Shown: positions 55,499-63,846, counted from the first letter of the stretch. The stretch: DNA of 64,000 nt from Kribbella antiqua (GCF_004345665.1 NZ_SLWR01000001.1:248001-312000), one strand, 5' to 3'. The notes: generated by a model not told the origin, from the sequence alone. Translations and numbers: made by a program.

Positions 55499-56089
55499 TT
55501 AACCGCGGGTAATATCACTTGGTACTGGAGCCGATCGCGGTTGGCCTGAGGACGCTCTGAACGTGGCGCGCCACCAGGGGCGGGATGCCACGGCGGACAG
55601 GACGGCGCCGGTGGTGTTGAGGAGTACGTCGTCTACGGAGGACACCCGGTCGAGTCGTAGGACGTACTGGGCGGCCTCGATCAGGATCGAGCAGCCCGCT
55701 GCGAGCGCCAGGATTCGCGGGACCGACGCTAGCGCTGGGAACCGCAGCGGGGTGAAGAAACCGAGGGCTGCGAAGATCAGTAGGTTGCCGATGACCTGGG
55801 GAGGCGACATCGTGAGCAGGTCGCGTAGCGGCACCAGGCTCACCCGGCCGGGGACGACGCCGGCCCCGCTGCCCGGCAGCATGGTCAGCCACACCCACGG
55901 CACCGTCCCGTAGACGATGCCCACCTCGGCCAGCGACGCGCGCCACGCCCACGCCGCCGTGACGCCGGTGACGCGCCGACGGCGTGCCAGAGCCCACACC
56001 GCGAGCGCCGCCAACGGCAAGGCGAGCACCGTTATGAGGACAACGCCATTGAACGTACCCAGCCACCCGTGCCACCCATTGATGCGCAC
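55499..56089 (-). CDS. vanZ: VanZ-like membrane protein
   Basis: A 196-residue membrane protein with about five helices and the VanZ-family motif 'NLLIFAALGFFTPLRF' followed by 'IEAAQYVLRLDRVSSVDDVL'. In enterococci VanZ increases teicoplanin resistance. The GTG start at 56089 follows GGAGG. It is the third gene of the vanY-vanK-vanZ unit, which ends just before the vanH promoter. Confidence 0.87.
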   Translation of the reverse strand: MRINGWHGWLGTFNGVVLITVLALPLAALAVWALARRRRVTGVTAAWAWRASLAEVGIVYGTVPWVWLTMLPGSGAGVVPGRVSLVPLRDLLTMSPPQVIGNLLIFAALGFFTPLRFPALASVPRILALAAGCSILIEAAQYVLRLDRVSSVDDVLLNTTGAVLSAVASRPWWRATFRASSGQPRSAPVPSDITRG

Positions 56090-56091
56090 CG

Positions 56092-57216
56092 CTACCTCCG
56101 CTTCATCTCGCGCCGGCTCATGTAGAGGTCAAAGGCCCGGTAGACCATCGGGCGCAGCGGCAGGTCCCACTCGCCGACGTACCGGACTGCCTCACCGCCC
56201 GTACCGACCTTGAACTGGATCAGCCCGACATGCGGGTCGTCGGCGTCGAGGGTGGGCGTGATGCCGCGCAGGTTGTAGACCTCGCAGCCGGCCGCCAGCG
56301 CATCGCGGATCATCGCCCACTGACAGGCGTTGGAGCCGCGCACCTCTCGCTTCGCGGTGGAGGAGGCGCCGTAGAGGTACGACGCGTGCGCGCCGGCGCG
56401 GACCATGATGGTGGCGGCGACCAGGTCGCCGTGATGATGGGCGAGGTAGAGCCGAATGCGGTCGGGGTCCTCAGCGCTCATCATCGCGAACATGGTCTCG
56501 AAGTAGCGCAGCCCACGGGGCGTGAAGCGGTCGCGCTCGGCCGTGTGCACGTAGAGGTCGTGGAACGCCTTCAGATCCTCGGCCTCGCCGACCGTGACCT
56601 CGACGCCCTCCTTGGTCGCCTTCTTGATGTTGCGCCGCCATAGCTGGTTCATCCCCCGGAGCAGGTCGTCCTCGGTCTTGCCGGCCAGCGGAAGCTCATA
56701 TTTGAACTGCGGCTGACCGGCCCCGAAGCCGTCCTCCGGGCTCTGCGGCAGCCAGCCGGCGTCGCGCAGCTGGTTCGTCACGCGGGCGCCAACCGGGTCG
56801 ACCTGCGCGGCCATGTCGGTGAGCCGCTCGATCCCCCGATCAGCGATGCCCTCCTTGACCTGGCCAGCGGTCCACGCATGCGTGCGTACTGGCGGACCGA
56901 GCCGGATCGCGAACGCGCCGTGCGCCTTGAGGTACGCCGCCAGCGGGTCGAGCCACGCGTCGATCTCGCCGGTCCAGTCGATGGCCGGGCCCTCGGGCAG
57001 ATAGGCCAGCGTGTAGCGCTCGAGCCGCGGGACCGGGCGGTGAAGAACCAACCCGGCTCCGACCTGCTGCCCGTCGTCGTACCAGCCGAGGGACTCACTG
57101 CGCCACACGGTCTTGACGCGGCCCCACGCCGGCGTCTGCAGGAAGCTGACCGGCCGCTGTGTCTGCGCGAACGCCAGGTGCTCGGCGGCGCTGATCGGCC
57201 CGACGGTCCGACTCAC
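56092..57216 (-). CDS. vanK: VanK, Fem-family peptidoglycan branch-forming aminoacyltransferase
   Basis: A 374-residue Fem/GNAT-type enzyme ('FLQTPAWGRVKTVWRSESLG', 'GANQLWRRNIKKATKEG'-like block near residue 180, 'YNLRGITPTLDADDPHVGLIQFK' region near the end). In Streptomyces coelicolor VanK adds the glycine branch to precursors ending in D-Ala-D-Lac and is essential in the resistant state. The GTG start at 57216 overlaps the vanY stop (GTGA). Assignment to VanK rather than the housekeeping FemX rests on its place in the van cluster. Confidence 0.88.
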   Translation of the reverse strand: MSRTVGPISAAEHLAFAQTQRPVSFLQTPAWGRVKTVWRSESLGWYDDGQQVGAGLVLHRPVPRLERYTLAYLPEGPAIDWTGEIDAWLDPLAAYLKAHGAFAIRLGPPVRTHAWTAGQVKEGIADRGIERLTDMAAQVDPVGARVTNQLRDAGWLPQSPEDGFGAGQPQFKYELPLAGKTEDDLLRGMNQLWRRNIKKATKEGVEVTVGEAEDLKAFHDLYVHTAERDRFTPRGLRYFETMFAMMSAEDPDRIRLYLAHHHGDLVAATIMVRAGAHASYLYGASSTAKREVRGSNACQWAMIRDALAAGCEVYNLRGITPTLDADDPHVGLIQFKVGTGGEAVRYVGEWDLPLRPMVYRAFDLYMSRREMKRR

Positions 57217-57833
57217 TGCTGCATCCTGGGATCGTGCGTCGGATCGGCGTACATCCTGGGACAACCGTCCTCGACGGCTTCGGGACGCAGTTCGTAGTGC
57301 CAGGGTTCGTTCTTGTAGATCTGGCACAGCCCGTACCTGGCGCCGTGCTTGGACAGCCAGGCGGTGGCGTCGGAGCGCCCGATGTCGATCGCGTGCCCCG
57401 ACACGTGTGGAGACGTCTCAGGGGTAGCCACCCATCGAGCGGCCTCCTTTTCCGAGCCGTATTTCGAGACCGCCTCACGGAGTAGTTGCTCCTGGTACGC
57501 CGGGGAGCGCCAGCCGCTGTTGACGAAAAACTCGACCCCGTCGTCCGCAGCATCCGTCGCAGCTCTGCGCAGGGCACGGAGCAGATCGGGGTCGAGGTTC
57601 GCAACAGCAGGAACTTCGTCATCGAAAACCGTCACACCGTCGGGCACGACGCCATCCGCCTCGCCGACTGCAGAGGGGTGAGTGTCGCTCGGCGGTGCGG
57701 AAGTGAAGGAGGACGGCGCCAGCACTTGGTGAATGAAGACGCCGACAAGCGCCACGTTGGCGACCACAAGGGCCGCGCGGATGATCAATTTGGTACGGCG
57801 ACTTGCTGCGTGTACCGGTTCACTGGCGAGCAT
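57213..57833 (-). CDS. vanY: VanY-type D-Ala-D-Ala carboxypeptidase (M15)
   Basis: A 206-residue membrane-anchored peptidase. An N-terminal helix ('KLIIRAALVVANVALVGVFI') is followed by an M15 domain with 'SPHVSGHAIDIG' (SxHxxxxD) near residue 141 and 'EPWHYEL' near 184. It removes terminal D-Ala from residual pentapeptide precursors. ATG 57833 is chosen; it lies 21 bases from the van box, the same spacing as at vanH. First gene of the vanY-vanK-vanZ unit. Confidence 0.9.
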   Translation of the reverse strand: MLASEPVHAASRRTKLIIRAALVVANVALVGVFIHQVLAPSSFTSAPPSDTHPSAVGEADGVVPDGVTVFDDEVPAVANLDPDLLRALRRAATDAADDGVEFFVNSGWRSPAYQEQLLREAVSKYGSEKEAARWVATPETSPHVSGHAIDIGRSDATAWLSKHGARYGLCQIYKNEPWHYELRPEAVEDGCPRMYADPTHDPRMQQ

Positions 57834-57854
57834 GCATCCAGTCAAGACAGCGTG

Positions 57855-57886
57855 GTGTTGTCACTACGTATGTGGTTTTCGATACG
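57855..57886 (-). promoter_or_regulatory. van box 1, between vanY and vanR
   Basis: The 32-bp partner of the box before vanH; differences are at single positions only. It lies 21 bases before vanY and 34 bases before vanR on the other side, so it could serve both divergent promoters. Confidence 0.75.
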
Positions 57887-57920
57887 CGGACGATACGTTC
57901 CGCCTCGTACCATCGAGAGT

Positions 57921-58616
57921 GTGCGTGTATTGCTCGTCGAGGACGAACCCGATATGGCGGACGCCATTCGCGCCGGGCTGCGCCTGGAAGCGATCGCTGC
58001 CGACGTCGCCGGTGACGGTGACACCGCACTGGAATTGCTGAGCATCAACGCCTACGACATCGCCGTACTCGACCGCGACATCCCCGGCCCGTCCGGGGAC
58101 GAGATCGCCAAACGGATTGTTGCCTCCGGCAGCGGTATGCCGATCCTCATGCTGACCGCCGCCGACCGGCTCGACGACAAGACCTCCGGATTCGAGCTCG
58201 GTGCCGACGACTACCTCACCAAGCCCTTCGAACTCAAAGAACTCGTACTCCGGCTCAGGGCACTCGACCGCAGGCGCGCCCACAACAGACCGCCCGTACG
58301 GGAGATTGCCGGCCTGCGGCTGGATCCGTTCCGCCGCGAGGTCTACCGCGACGGCCGGTACGTCGCGCTCACCCGGAAACAGTTCGCCGTACTCGAAGTC
58401 CTGGTGGCTGCCGAAGGCGGCGTCGTCAGCGCCGAAGAACTCCTGGAACGGGCGTGGGACGAGAACGCCGACCCCTTCACCAACGCCGTACGCATCACCG
58501 TCTCCGCACTGCGCAAACGCCTCGGCGAACCCTGGGTCATCGCCACTGTGGCAGGCGCCGGCTACCGCATCGACACAGCACCTGGCGCCGGACGTGAGGA
58601 AGGAGACCATGGATAG
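57921..58616 (+). CDS. vanR: Response regulator VanR
   Basis: A 231-residue OmpR-type regulator. The receiver domain has the acidic pocket ('LLVEDEPD'), the phosphoacceptor Asp near residue 51 in 'IAVLDRDIPGP', and 'LGADDYLTKPF'. The C-terminal winged helix ends in 'NAVRITVSALRKRLGEPW'. The GTG at 57921 begins the conserved VRVLLVEDE; longer in-frame starts lie over vanY. It should activate the van promoters through the 32-bp boxes. It overlaps vanS by 8 bp. Confidence 0.93.
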   Translation: MRVLLVEDEPDMADAIRAGLRLEAIAADVAGDGDTALELLSINAYDIAVLDRDIPGPSGDEIAKRIVASGSGMPILMLTAADRLDDKTSGFELGADDYLTKPFELKELVLRLRALDRRRAHNRPPVREIAGLRLDPFRREVYRDGRYVALTRKQFAVLEVLVAAEGGVVSAEELLERAWDENADPFTNAVRITVSALRKRLGEPWVIATVAGAGYRIDTAPGAGREEGDHG

Positions 58617-59700
58617 ACAGCCTGGCTTGAGTGTTCGCCTCAAACTCACGCTCAGCTATGCGGGGTTCATCACGCTTGCCGGCTTCTTGCTGCTCGCGGT
58701 CGTGTGGGTGTTCCTGCTGCGCTACGTACCCGAGAGGCTCGAGCCCAGCCCGATGTCCATCCCCGACCGTGGCGCCCTGCAGCGAGCGTTCGCCCCGAAG
58801 GCAGCCGCGATGCTGACGCTCCTGGTGCTCTTCGGCCTCGTGGGCGGATGGATCCTGGCCGGCAGCATGCTCGCGCCCCTGACCCGCATCACCAACGCCA
58901 CCCGCCTGGCCGCGAACGGTTCGCTCGCCCACCGGATCCAGTTGGAAGGCCCGAACGACGAGTTCCGCGAACTCGCCGACGCCTTCGACACGATGCTCGC
59001 GAAGCTCGAAGCACACGACGCCGAACAGCAGAGATTCGCGGCCAACGCCTCCCACGAACTGCGCACCCCACTGGCGATCACGCAGACACTGCTCGACGTG
59101 GCCCGCAAGGATCCCAACCACGACAGCGGCGAACTGATCGAGCGCCTCCACTACGTCAATACCCGGGCGATCGACCTCACCGAAGCATTGCTCCTGCTCA
59201 GCCGCGCCAACCAGCGGTCCTTCACCCGCGAACCCGTCGACCTGTCCCTCGTCGCGGAAGAAGCCGCCGAAACGCTCCTCCCCTTCGCCGAAAAGCGCGG
59301 CCTCACCATCGAGACCTCCGGCGACATCGCCCACACCATCGGCTCACACACGCTTCTGTTGCAGATGACAACGAACCTGGTCCACAACGCGATCGTTCAC
59401 AACCTGCCCGACCAGGGCACCGTGTGGGTCACGACGAGCGTTCACCGACGTACGGCGACGCTCACGGTCGAGAACACCGGCGACAAGCTGACCCCACAGC
59501 TGGTCTCGACCCTCACCGAACCGTTCCAGCGCGGCACCCAACGCGTCCACACCGACCACGCCGGCGTCGGCCTGGGCCTGGCAATCGTCAAAAGCATCAC
59601 CCAGGCCCACGACGGAACCCTCACCCTCACCCCCCGCCCCACCGGCGGCCTCCAAGCCAAAATCCAACTCCCCACCGCCCCATCTCCCACCACCAGATGA
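58609..59700 (+). CDS. vanS: Sensor histidine kinase VanS
   Basis: A 363-residue kinase. Two membrane helices (about 14-37 and 65-88) enclose a short external loop of ~27 residues, as in the actinomycete VanS that binds glycopeptides. A HAMP linker, the phosphoacceptor 'ASHELRTPLAITQTLL' (His near 147) and the ATPase boxes 'TTNLVHNAIVHN' and 'GVGLGLAIVKSI' follow. AGGAAGGAG precedes the ATG. It controls VanR phosphorylation. Confidence 0.94.
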   Translation: MDRQPGLSVRLKLTLSYAGFITLAGFLLLAVVWVFLLRYVPERLEPSPMSIPDRGALQRAFAPKAAAMLTLLVLFGLVGGWILAGSMLAPLTRITNATRLAANGSLAHRIQLEGPNDEFRELADAFDTMLAKLEAHDAEQQRFAANASHELRTPLAITQTLLDVARKDPNHDSGELIERLHYVNTRAIDLTEALLLLSRANQRSFTREPVDLSLVAEEAAETLLPFAEKRGLTIETSGDIAHTIGSHTLLLQMTTNLVHNAIVHNLPDQGTVWVTTSVHRRTATLTVENTGDKLTPQLVSTLTEPFQRGTQRVHTDHAGVGLGLAIVKSITQAHDGTLTLTPRPTGGLQAKIQLPTAPSPTTR

Positions 59701-59719
59701 CCAGACAGCCGATCTGGTC
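59699..59719. terminator. Hairpin after vanS, possible terminator
   Basis: GACCAGA (59699-59705) pairs with TCTGGTC (59713-59719) across a 7-base loop, starting at the vanS stop and lying between two convergent genes. There is no T-tract, which is common for actinobacterial terminators. Confidence 0.5.
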
Positions 59720-59733
59720 CTGTTGGACTCCGC

Positions 59734-60048
59734 CTACGGCGCTCCCTTCGGCGTAGGGTGCAGCCCGGTGATTGCCGCACGCAACTGCTCGACCGGCGGC
59801 ACCGAAACCCGGCACCACAGACCACCCTCCCCCGCGACGCCGAACAGATCGACACCATCCACCAGCAGCGTCGGCGATCCTGTCATGCCCAACCGCGCGG
59901 CATCCTCGTCCGACTCGATCACCCGGGTCACCACGGGCAGATCCGTCACCTGCGCAAGACGTTCCAGCAGTGGAGACAAGTTCGGGCAATCCGGAACGTG
60001 CAGCACCTCGAGCCTCACAGCCCAACCAGCCAACTCACTCATCCGCAT
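59734..60048 (-). CDS. Small thioredoxin-fold protein
   Basis: A 104-residue protein with 'VLHVPDCPNLSPLLERL' near the N-terminus and 'LGMTGSPTLLVDGVDLF' near the middle, the layout of small thioredoxin-like proteins found near mercury or other thiol-related genes. There is a single Cys where CxxC would lie (CPN). It may bind or exchange thiols. The start could be the second ATG at 60042. Convergent with vanS. Confidence 0.72.
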   Translation of the reverse strand: MRMSELAGWAVRLEVLHVPDCPNLSPLLERLAQVTDLPVVTRVIESDEDAARLGMTGSPTLLVDGVDLFGVAGEGGLWCRVSVPPVEQLRAAITGLHPTPKGAP

Positions 60049-60081
60049 ACCCCATCGTGAACCCCGTACCCAACTACGGAG

Positions 60082-60954
60082 TCAATCCCGCAACCGACGA
60101 GTCCCCGGCGTCGCCGCGACGATGTCCGTCGCCAGTACGACGCATTCGCTGCAGATCCGCACCCCAGGACCGTTCACCATGACCCGATCAACGTCAGCGC
60201 AACCGCAGAACGAGCACGCCCGCCCATCCCGGTCAGGCTTTCCAGTACGACGGCCTCGCCGCCCGGAGCGCGGTGGCGGCGGAAGCTGATCACTGAGCTC
60301 CTTCTTCACTCGCGCCGGATCAATCCCGAGGTCGTCGAGCACACGACGAGCCGACGAACCAGGATCGAGCGCCAGCACGAACAGCAGATGCTCCGTCCGC
60401 GTGAGGTTCTGGCCGCGACTGGCGGCGAACCGCTGTGCAGCCACCACCGTGGCCTCAGCCTCCCCGTCGCCGACCACATGCTCACCGTCGGTGTCACGAG
60501 ACGTCAAAAGCCGGGCGCTCGCCGCTGCCACTGCGTCGCGCGTCACTCCAAGGCGGTCGAGCACATTCGCGGCCACGCCCACGTGCTGCAGCCCGAGCAG
60601 GAGATGCTGAGTGCCGGCCACAGTCCCGTGAGCTTCAGCCGCCGCCTGCGCGACCTCGACGCATGCCGACAATCGAGGCGCCAAGGCGGGAAGCTCCCCG
60701 CTCGCCGTACCGCTCTCCGCTTCCAACCGAGGCGAGAACCGCTGCCGCGCAGCCTGCTTGGAGACCCCTAACCGCTCCCCGATCACAGTCCACGACAACC
60801 CAGCCGCCCGCGCAGCCCCGACGTAGTGATCGACCATCGCATCGGCCATGCCACCAACCTGGCCGGCAACACTCACCGCCGTCTCCAGCAGTACGAGCGG
60901 ATCCTGCGCAGAGGCCTGACCAGCCACAGCCTCGATCAACGCCCTGGTACTCAT
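60082..60954 (-). CDS. Clp N-domain regulator with helix-turn-helix and ClpX-type zinc finger
   Basis: A ~290-residue protein that joins three modules. An N-terminal helix-turn-helix ('GLSWTVIGERLGVSKQAARQ', residues ~52-71) comes first. A Clp repeat domain follows, with its two Clp-N repeats around residues 85-225 ('GTQHLLLGLQH', 'RTEHLLFVLALDPGSSARRV'). A C-terminal ClpX-type zinc finger has C-x2-C ('CSFCGC') and a second C-x2-C ('RICSECVV'). It is likely a DNA-binding sensor of protein damage. Two identical palindromes lie directly upstream. ATG 60954 or GTG 60960. Confidence 0.85.
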   Translation of the reverse strand: MSTRALIEAVAGQASAQDPLVLLETAVSVAGQVGGMADAMVDHYVGAARAAGLSWTVIGERLGVSKQAARQRFSPRLEAESGTASGELPALAPRLSACVEVAQAAAEAHGTVAGTQHLLLGLQHVGVAANVLDRLGVTRDAVAAASARLLTSRDTDGEHVVGDGEAEATVVAAQRFAASRGQNLTRTEHLLFVLALDPGSSARRVLDDLGIDPARVKKELSDQLPPPPRSGRRGRRTGKPDRDGRACSFCGCADVDRVMVNGPGVRICSECVVLATDIVAATPGTRRLRD

Positions 60955-60961
60955 GTCCACC

Positions 60962-60980
60962 CGACAACACTAAGTTGTCG
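60962..60980. promoter_or_regulatory. CGACAA-N7-TTGTCG operator, copy 1
   Basis: CGACAA (60962-60967) and TTGTCG (60975-60980) around 7 bases; arms extend to 7 bp (CGACAAC/GTTGTCG). It lies 7 bp before the ATG of the Clp-N regulator and 70 bp before the DinB-type gene start. Confidence 0.75.
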
Positions 60981-60990
60981 TCCTAGCGTG

Positions 60991-61009
60991 CGACAAGGTC
61001 CGGTTGTCG
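60991..61009. promoter_or_regulatory. CGACAA-N7-TTGTCG operator, copy 2
   Basis: The same CGACAA/TTGTCG arms around 7 bases, centred 29 bp from copy 1. Both copies lie between the divergent regulator and DinB-type genes. Confidence 0.75.
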
Positions 61010-61049
61010 AGCGGCTTGGCGCGGGCGCGATCGCGGCCGACTATGAAAC

Positions 61050-61565
61050 ATGGAGCGGACTGTGGCGCACGAGGAATGGGAGCGGGCTCGACGCGAGTTC
61101 CACCAGCTCGTGGAGCAGGCCGACGACGCCGCCCTGCGCAGGCCGTCGAACGGCACGCGATGGAACAACCGGCAGCTGCTCTTTCACATGCTGCTCGGCT
61201 ACCTGATTCTCCGCGCGTTGCTCGGACTTGTACGGGTATTCGGGCGCCTGCCGGTCGGAGTCAGCCGCGCGTACGCACGTCTACTGAACGCCGGGACAAA
61301 GCCGTTCGATGTGGTGAACTTTCTTGGCTCGTACGCCGCCGGCAACACGGTCAGTCCAGAACGCATGGTGGTGATGTTCGACCATGTCGTCGCCAAGCTG
61401 CACCGGCGGCTGGATGCCGAGCGTGAAGCGGACCTGTCGCGTGGGATGCACTACCCGACGCGCTGGGACCCATTCTTCAAGGACTACATGACCCTGGCCG
61501 ACGTCTACAGGTTTCCGACACAGCACTTCGACTTCCACCGACGCCAGCTCACACTGGGCGCCTGA
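61050..61565 (+). CDS. DinB-like domain protein
   Basis: A 171-residue helical protein ('NGTRWNNRQLLFHMLLGYLI', 'RMVVMFDHVVAKLHRRL', 'PTQHFDFHRRQL') in which three His-containing helices fit a DinB-type metal-binding bundle. Divergent from the Clp-N regulator and likely controlled by it. No ribosome site is evident. It may be a mycothiol-linked transferase; the substrate is unknown. Confidence 0.75.
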   Translation: MERTVAHEEWERARREFHQLVEQADDAALRRPSNGTRWNNRQLLFHMLLGYLILRALLGLVRVFGRLPVGVSRAYARLLNAGTKPFDVVNFLGSYAAGNTVSPERMVVMFDHVVAKLHRRLDAEREADLSRGMHYPTRWDPFFKDYMTLADVYRFPTQHFDFHRRQLTLGA

Positions 61566-61611
61566 TTCAGCAGCGGCGATACAGGGTCGACCAGACCTGA
61601 ACCGGACGTCA

Positions 61612-62997
61612 TCAACCGCAGCAGCTGGATTGGGTGGTGGGCTTGGTCTCGATGAGGGTGAGTAGGCCGCCGCCGATGCCGGTCGCCAGGCCGCGGCTGG
61701 TTGGAGCGTCGACTGTTTGAGGCGCTGGGCCGCAGCAGCCGCCGGCGTCTGCTTCGTCCGCCGAGCCGTACGCGAGGTTCGACGAGCACACGCCGGTCTC
61801 GGGCAGGTTCAGCTGGACGTCACGGGCAGACTCCCAGTCACCTGCGAGCGCGGCGACCACCGAACGCGCCTGCTCGTAGCCGGTGGCCAGCAGGAAGGTC
61901 GGCGCCCGGCCATAGGACTTCGCGCCGACCGCGTAGTAGCCCGGCTCGGGGTGGGTCAGCTCGTCGACGCCGTGCGGCGGGACGGTTCCACAGGAGTGCT
62001 TGTTCGGGTCGATCAGCGGCGCCAGCGCCCGGGTCGATCCTAGGATCGGGTCGAGGTCGAGCCGCAGCTCGCCGACCATGTCGTGGTCAGGACGGAAGCC
62101 GGTCGAGTTGACCACCGTGTCCGCGACCACCCGCCGGTCCCCCGCGACCAGCTCCACCCGGCCGTCCGTCGTACGCGCGATCGCCTCGATCCGGAAGCTA
62201 CTCACCAGCTCGACGTGACCGGACTGCACCAGCTTCTTCAGCCGCAGGCCGAGCGCTCCGCGAGCGGGTAGCTCGTCGGCCTCGCCGCCGCCGTACGTGC
62301 GGGCCTGGTCAGAGCCGCGAACCACCCAGAGCACCTCAGTTCCCGGCTCCTGCTCGGCCAGTTCACCGAGCTCGAGCAGCGTGGTGGCTGCAGAGTGGCC
62401 GGCGCCGACGACCGCCGTACGACGGCCTGCGAAGCGCGCGCGGTCACGCCCCAGTACGTCCGGCAGGGCTCGTGCGATCGCGTCGGAGATCTCGGCCTCG
62501 CCGCGCGCCGGGATGCCCGAGCCGCCAAGCACGTTCGGCCGCCGCCAGGTCCCCGCGGCATCGATGACTGCACTCGCAAGGATCTCGTCACCGTCGCCCA
62601 GTCGAACCAGGAACGGCGCATCCTCACGGCCAACCGTCCGAACGCGGTCGAAGCCGACCCGCGTCACCGCGGTGACCTCAGCGCCGTATCGGATCCGGTC
62701 AGCCAGCTGCGGCGTCTTGGCCAGCGGCGCAAGGTAGGCGTCGACCAGATCTCCACCGGTCGGCAGGACGTCGAGGTCCGGCTCATCCCATCCGGCCTCT
62801 TCGAGCAGCCGACGCGCGGCGCCGTCGATGTCGTACCGCCACGGGCTGAACAGCTTCACGTGCCGCCACTCGTCGATCGCCGCGGCCACGCTCGGTCCGG
62901 ATTCCAGTACGACGAACTCCAGCCTGCGCTCGGCCAAGTGCGCGGCCGCGGCCAGTCCCACCGGGCCTGCTCCGATGACTACCACCGGCTCTGTCAC
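61612..62997 (-). CDS. FAD/NAD(P)-dependent monooxygenase-like flavoprotein with vicinal cysteines (ArsO-like)
   Basis: A 461-residue flavoprotein. 'VVVIGAGPVGLAAAAHLAER' at the N-terminus is the FAD motif, and 'TAVVGAGHSAATTLLELGEL' is a second nucleotide-binding motif. The C-terminus contains two CC pairs (GGCCGPA and SSCCG), unusual for such enzymes and suggestive of arsenic or metal binding. It is divergent from arsR across a perfect 10-bp inverted repeat. Flavin monooxygenases (ArsO) occur in ars operons. GTG 62997 lies six bases from GGAGG. Confidence 0.82.
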   Translation of the reverse strand: MTEPVVVIGAGPVGLAAAAHLAERRLEFVVLESGPSVAAAIDEWRHVKLFSPWRYDIDGAARRLLEEAGWDEPDLDVLPTGGDLVDAYLAPLAKTPQLADRIRYGAEVTAVTRVGFDRVRTVGREDAPFLVRLGDGDEILASAVIDAAGTWRRPNVLGGSGIPARGEAEISDAIARALPDVLGRDRARFAGRRTAVVGAGHSAATTLLELGELAEQEPGTEVLWVVRGSDQARTYGGGEADELPARGALGLRLKKLVQSGHVELVSSFRIEAIARTTDGRVELVAGDRRVVADTVVNSTGFRPDHDMVGELRLDLDPILGSTRALAPLIDPNKHSCGTVPPHGVDELTHPEPGYYAVGAKSYGRAPTFLLATGYEQARSVVAALAGDWESARDVQLNLPETGVCSSNLAYGSADEADAGGCCGPAPQTVDAPTSRGLATGIGGGLLTLIETKPTTQSSCCG

Positions 62998-63026
62998 GAT
63001 CATCCTCCGCGCTGTCTAGACGTTCA

Positions 63027-63056
63027 TCTAATCAAGCAGCTTGCCCCTTGATTAGA
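63027..63056. promoter_or_regulatory. Perfect 10-bp inverted repeat, ArsR operator
   Basis: TCTAATCAAG (63027-63036) and CTTGATTAGA (63047-63056) flank a 10-base spacer. It lies in the 78-bp gap between the divergent flavoprotein gene and arsR, and contains the ATCAA half-sites typical of ArsR operators. Further half-site-like elements (TCTAGAC, ATAGACG) are on both sides. Confidence 0.82.
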
Positions 63057-63075
63057 CGTAAGTCAAGATAGACGC

Positions 63076-63435
63076 ATGTCAAAACAGGAGCTCTCGATCG
63101 AGACCGTCGACGGGTGCTGCGTTCCCATCATGGACGCGGCGCTCGACAGCACGGCCGCGGTCGAGGGCGCGACGGTGTTCAAGGCGCTCGCCGATCCGGT
63201 GCGGCTGCGGCTGATGTCGATCATTGCCTCGGCCGGTGCCGAGATCTGCGTTTGCGACATCACGCCGCAGTTCGACGTCTCCGGTCCGACGATCTCCCAC
63301 CACCTGAAGGTGCTGCGCGAGGCCGGCCTGGTCGACTGCGAGCGCCGCGGCACCTGGGTCTACTACTGGCCACTCCCTGAGCGCCTGACTTGGCTCTCGA
63401 CCCTGCTATCGGTACCGACGCCGGCCACCACCTGA
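63076..63435 (+). CDS. arsR: Arsenic-responsive repressor ArsR
   Basis: A 119-residue ArsR/SmtB repressor with a winged helix ('ICVCDITPQFDVSGPTISHH', then 'LKVLREAGLVDCERRGTWVY'). Cys14-Cys15 near the N-terminus and Cys58/Cys60 just before the recognition helix parallel the As(III) site of Corynebacterium glutamicum ArsR (Cys15, Cys16, Cys55). It differs from the Escherichia coli CxC-in-helix type. It represses from the adjacent dyad. Confidence 0.93.
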   Translation: MSKQELSIETVDGCCVPIMDAALDSTAAVEGATVFKALADPVRLRLMSIIASAGAEICVCDITPQFDVSGPTISHHLKVLREAGLVDCERRGTWVYYWPLPERLTWLSTLLSVPTPATT

Positions 63436-63444
63436 CCGCGACTG

Positions 63445-63846
63445 TCAGGCTTCGCGGAGTTCGCCAACCAGCTTCTCCACCCGGGAGCGGATTTCGTCGC
63501 GGACCTGGCGGACGACCTCGATCGGCTGTCCGGCTGGATCGGTGAGCTCCCAATCCTCGTACCGCTTGCCCGGGAACACTGGGCACGCATCGCCGCAGCC
63601 CATGGTGACGATCACGTCGCTACTCTTAGCCGTCTCGTACTCGAGCCGCTGCGGCACCGCGCCCGTGATGTCGATACCAACCTCGCGCATCGCCTCCACG
63701 GCGACCGGGTTGATCTGATCCTTCGGCTCCGATCCCGCCGAGCGGACCTCGACCGCGTCGCCCGCCAGCTGCCGCAACCAACCCGCGGCCATCTGAGACC
63801 GGCCGGCGTTGTGGACGCAGACGAACAGAACGCTTGGCTTGCTCAT
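63445..63846 (-). CDS. arsC: Arsenate reductase ArsC (low-molecular-weight phosphatase type)
   Basis: A 133-residue ArsC of the LMW phosphatase fold. The P-loop is 'VCVHNAGRSQMA' with Cys10 and Arg16; further Cys84 and Cys88 are in 'GCGDACPVF'. Such enzymes reduce arsenate to arsenite using thioredoxin or mycothiol. Convergent with arsR. The ATG overlaps the stop of the aquaporin gene upstream (ATGA), so the two are co-translated. Confidence 0.94.
   Translation of the reverse strand: MSKPSVLFVCVHNAGRSQMAAGWLRQLAGDAVEVRSAGSEPKDQINPVAVEAMREVGIDITGAVPQRLEYETAKSSDVIVTMGCGDACPVFPGKRYEDWELTDPAGQPIEVVRQVRDEIRSRVEKLVGELREA

Noticed and set aside
55456..55512. Short plus-strand peptide after AAGGAGG near vanH, and the same 'VLS-RM-FSI' reading at 57855
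   Set aside because: The four differing bases between the two boxes include several that change the encoded residue, so the element is conserved as DNA rather than as a peptide.
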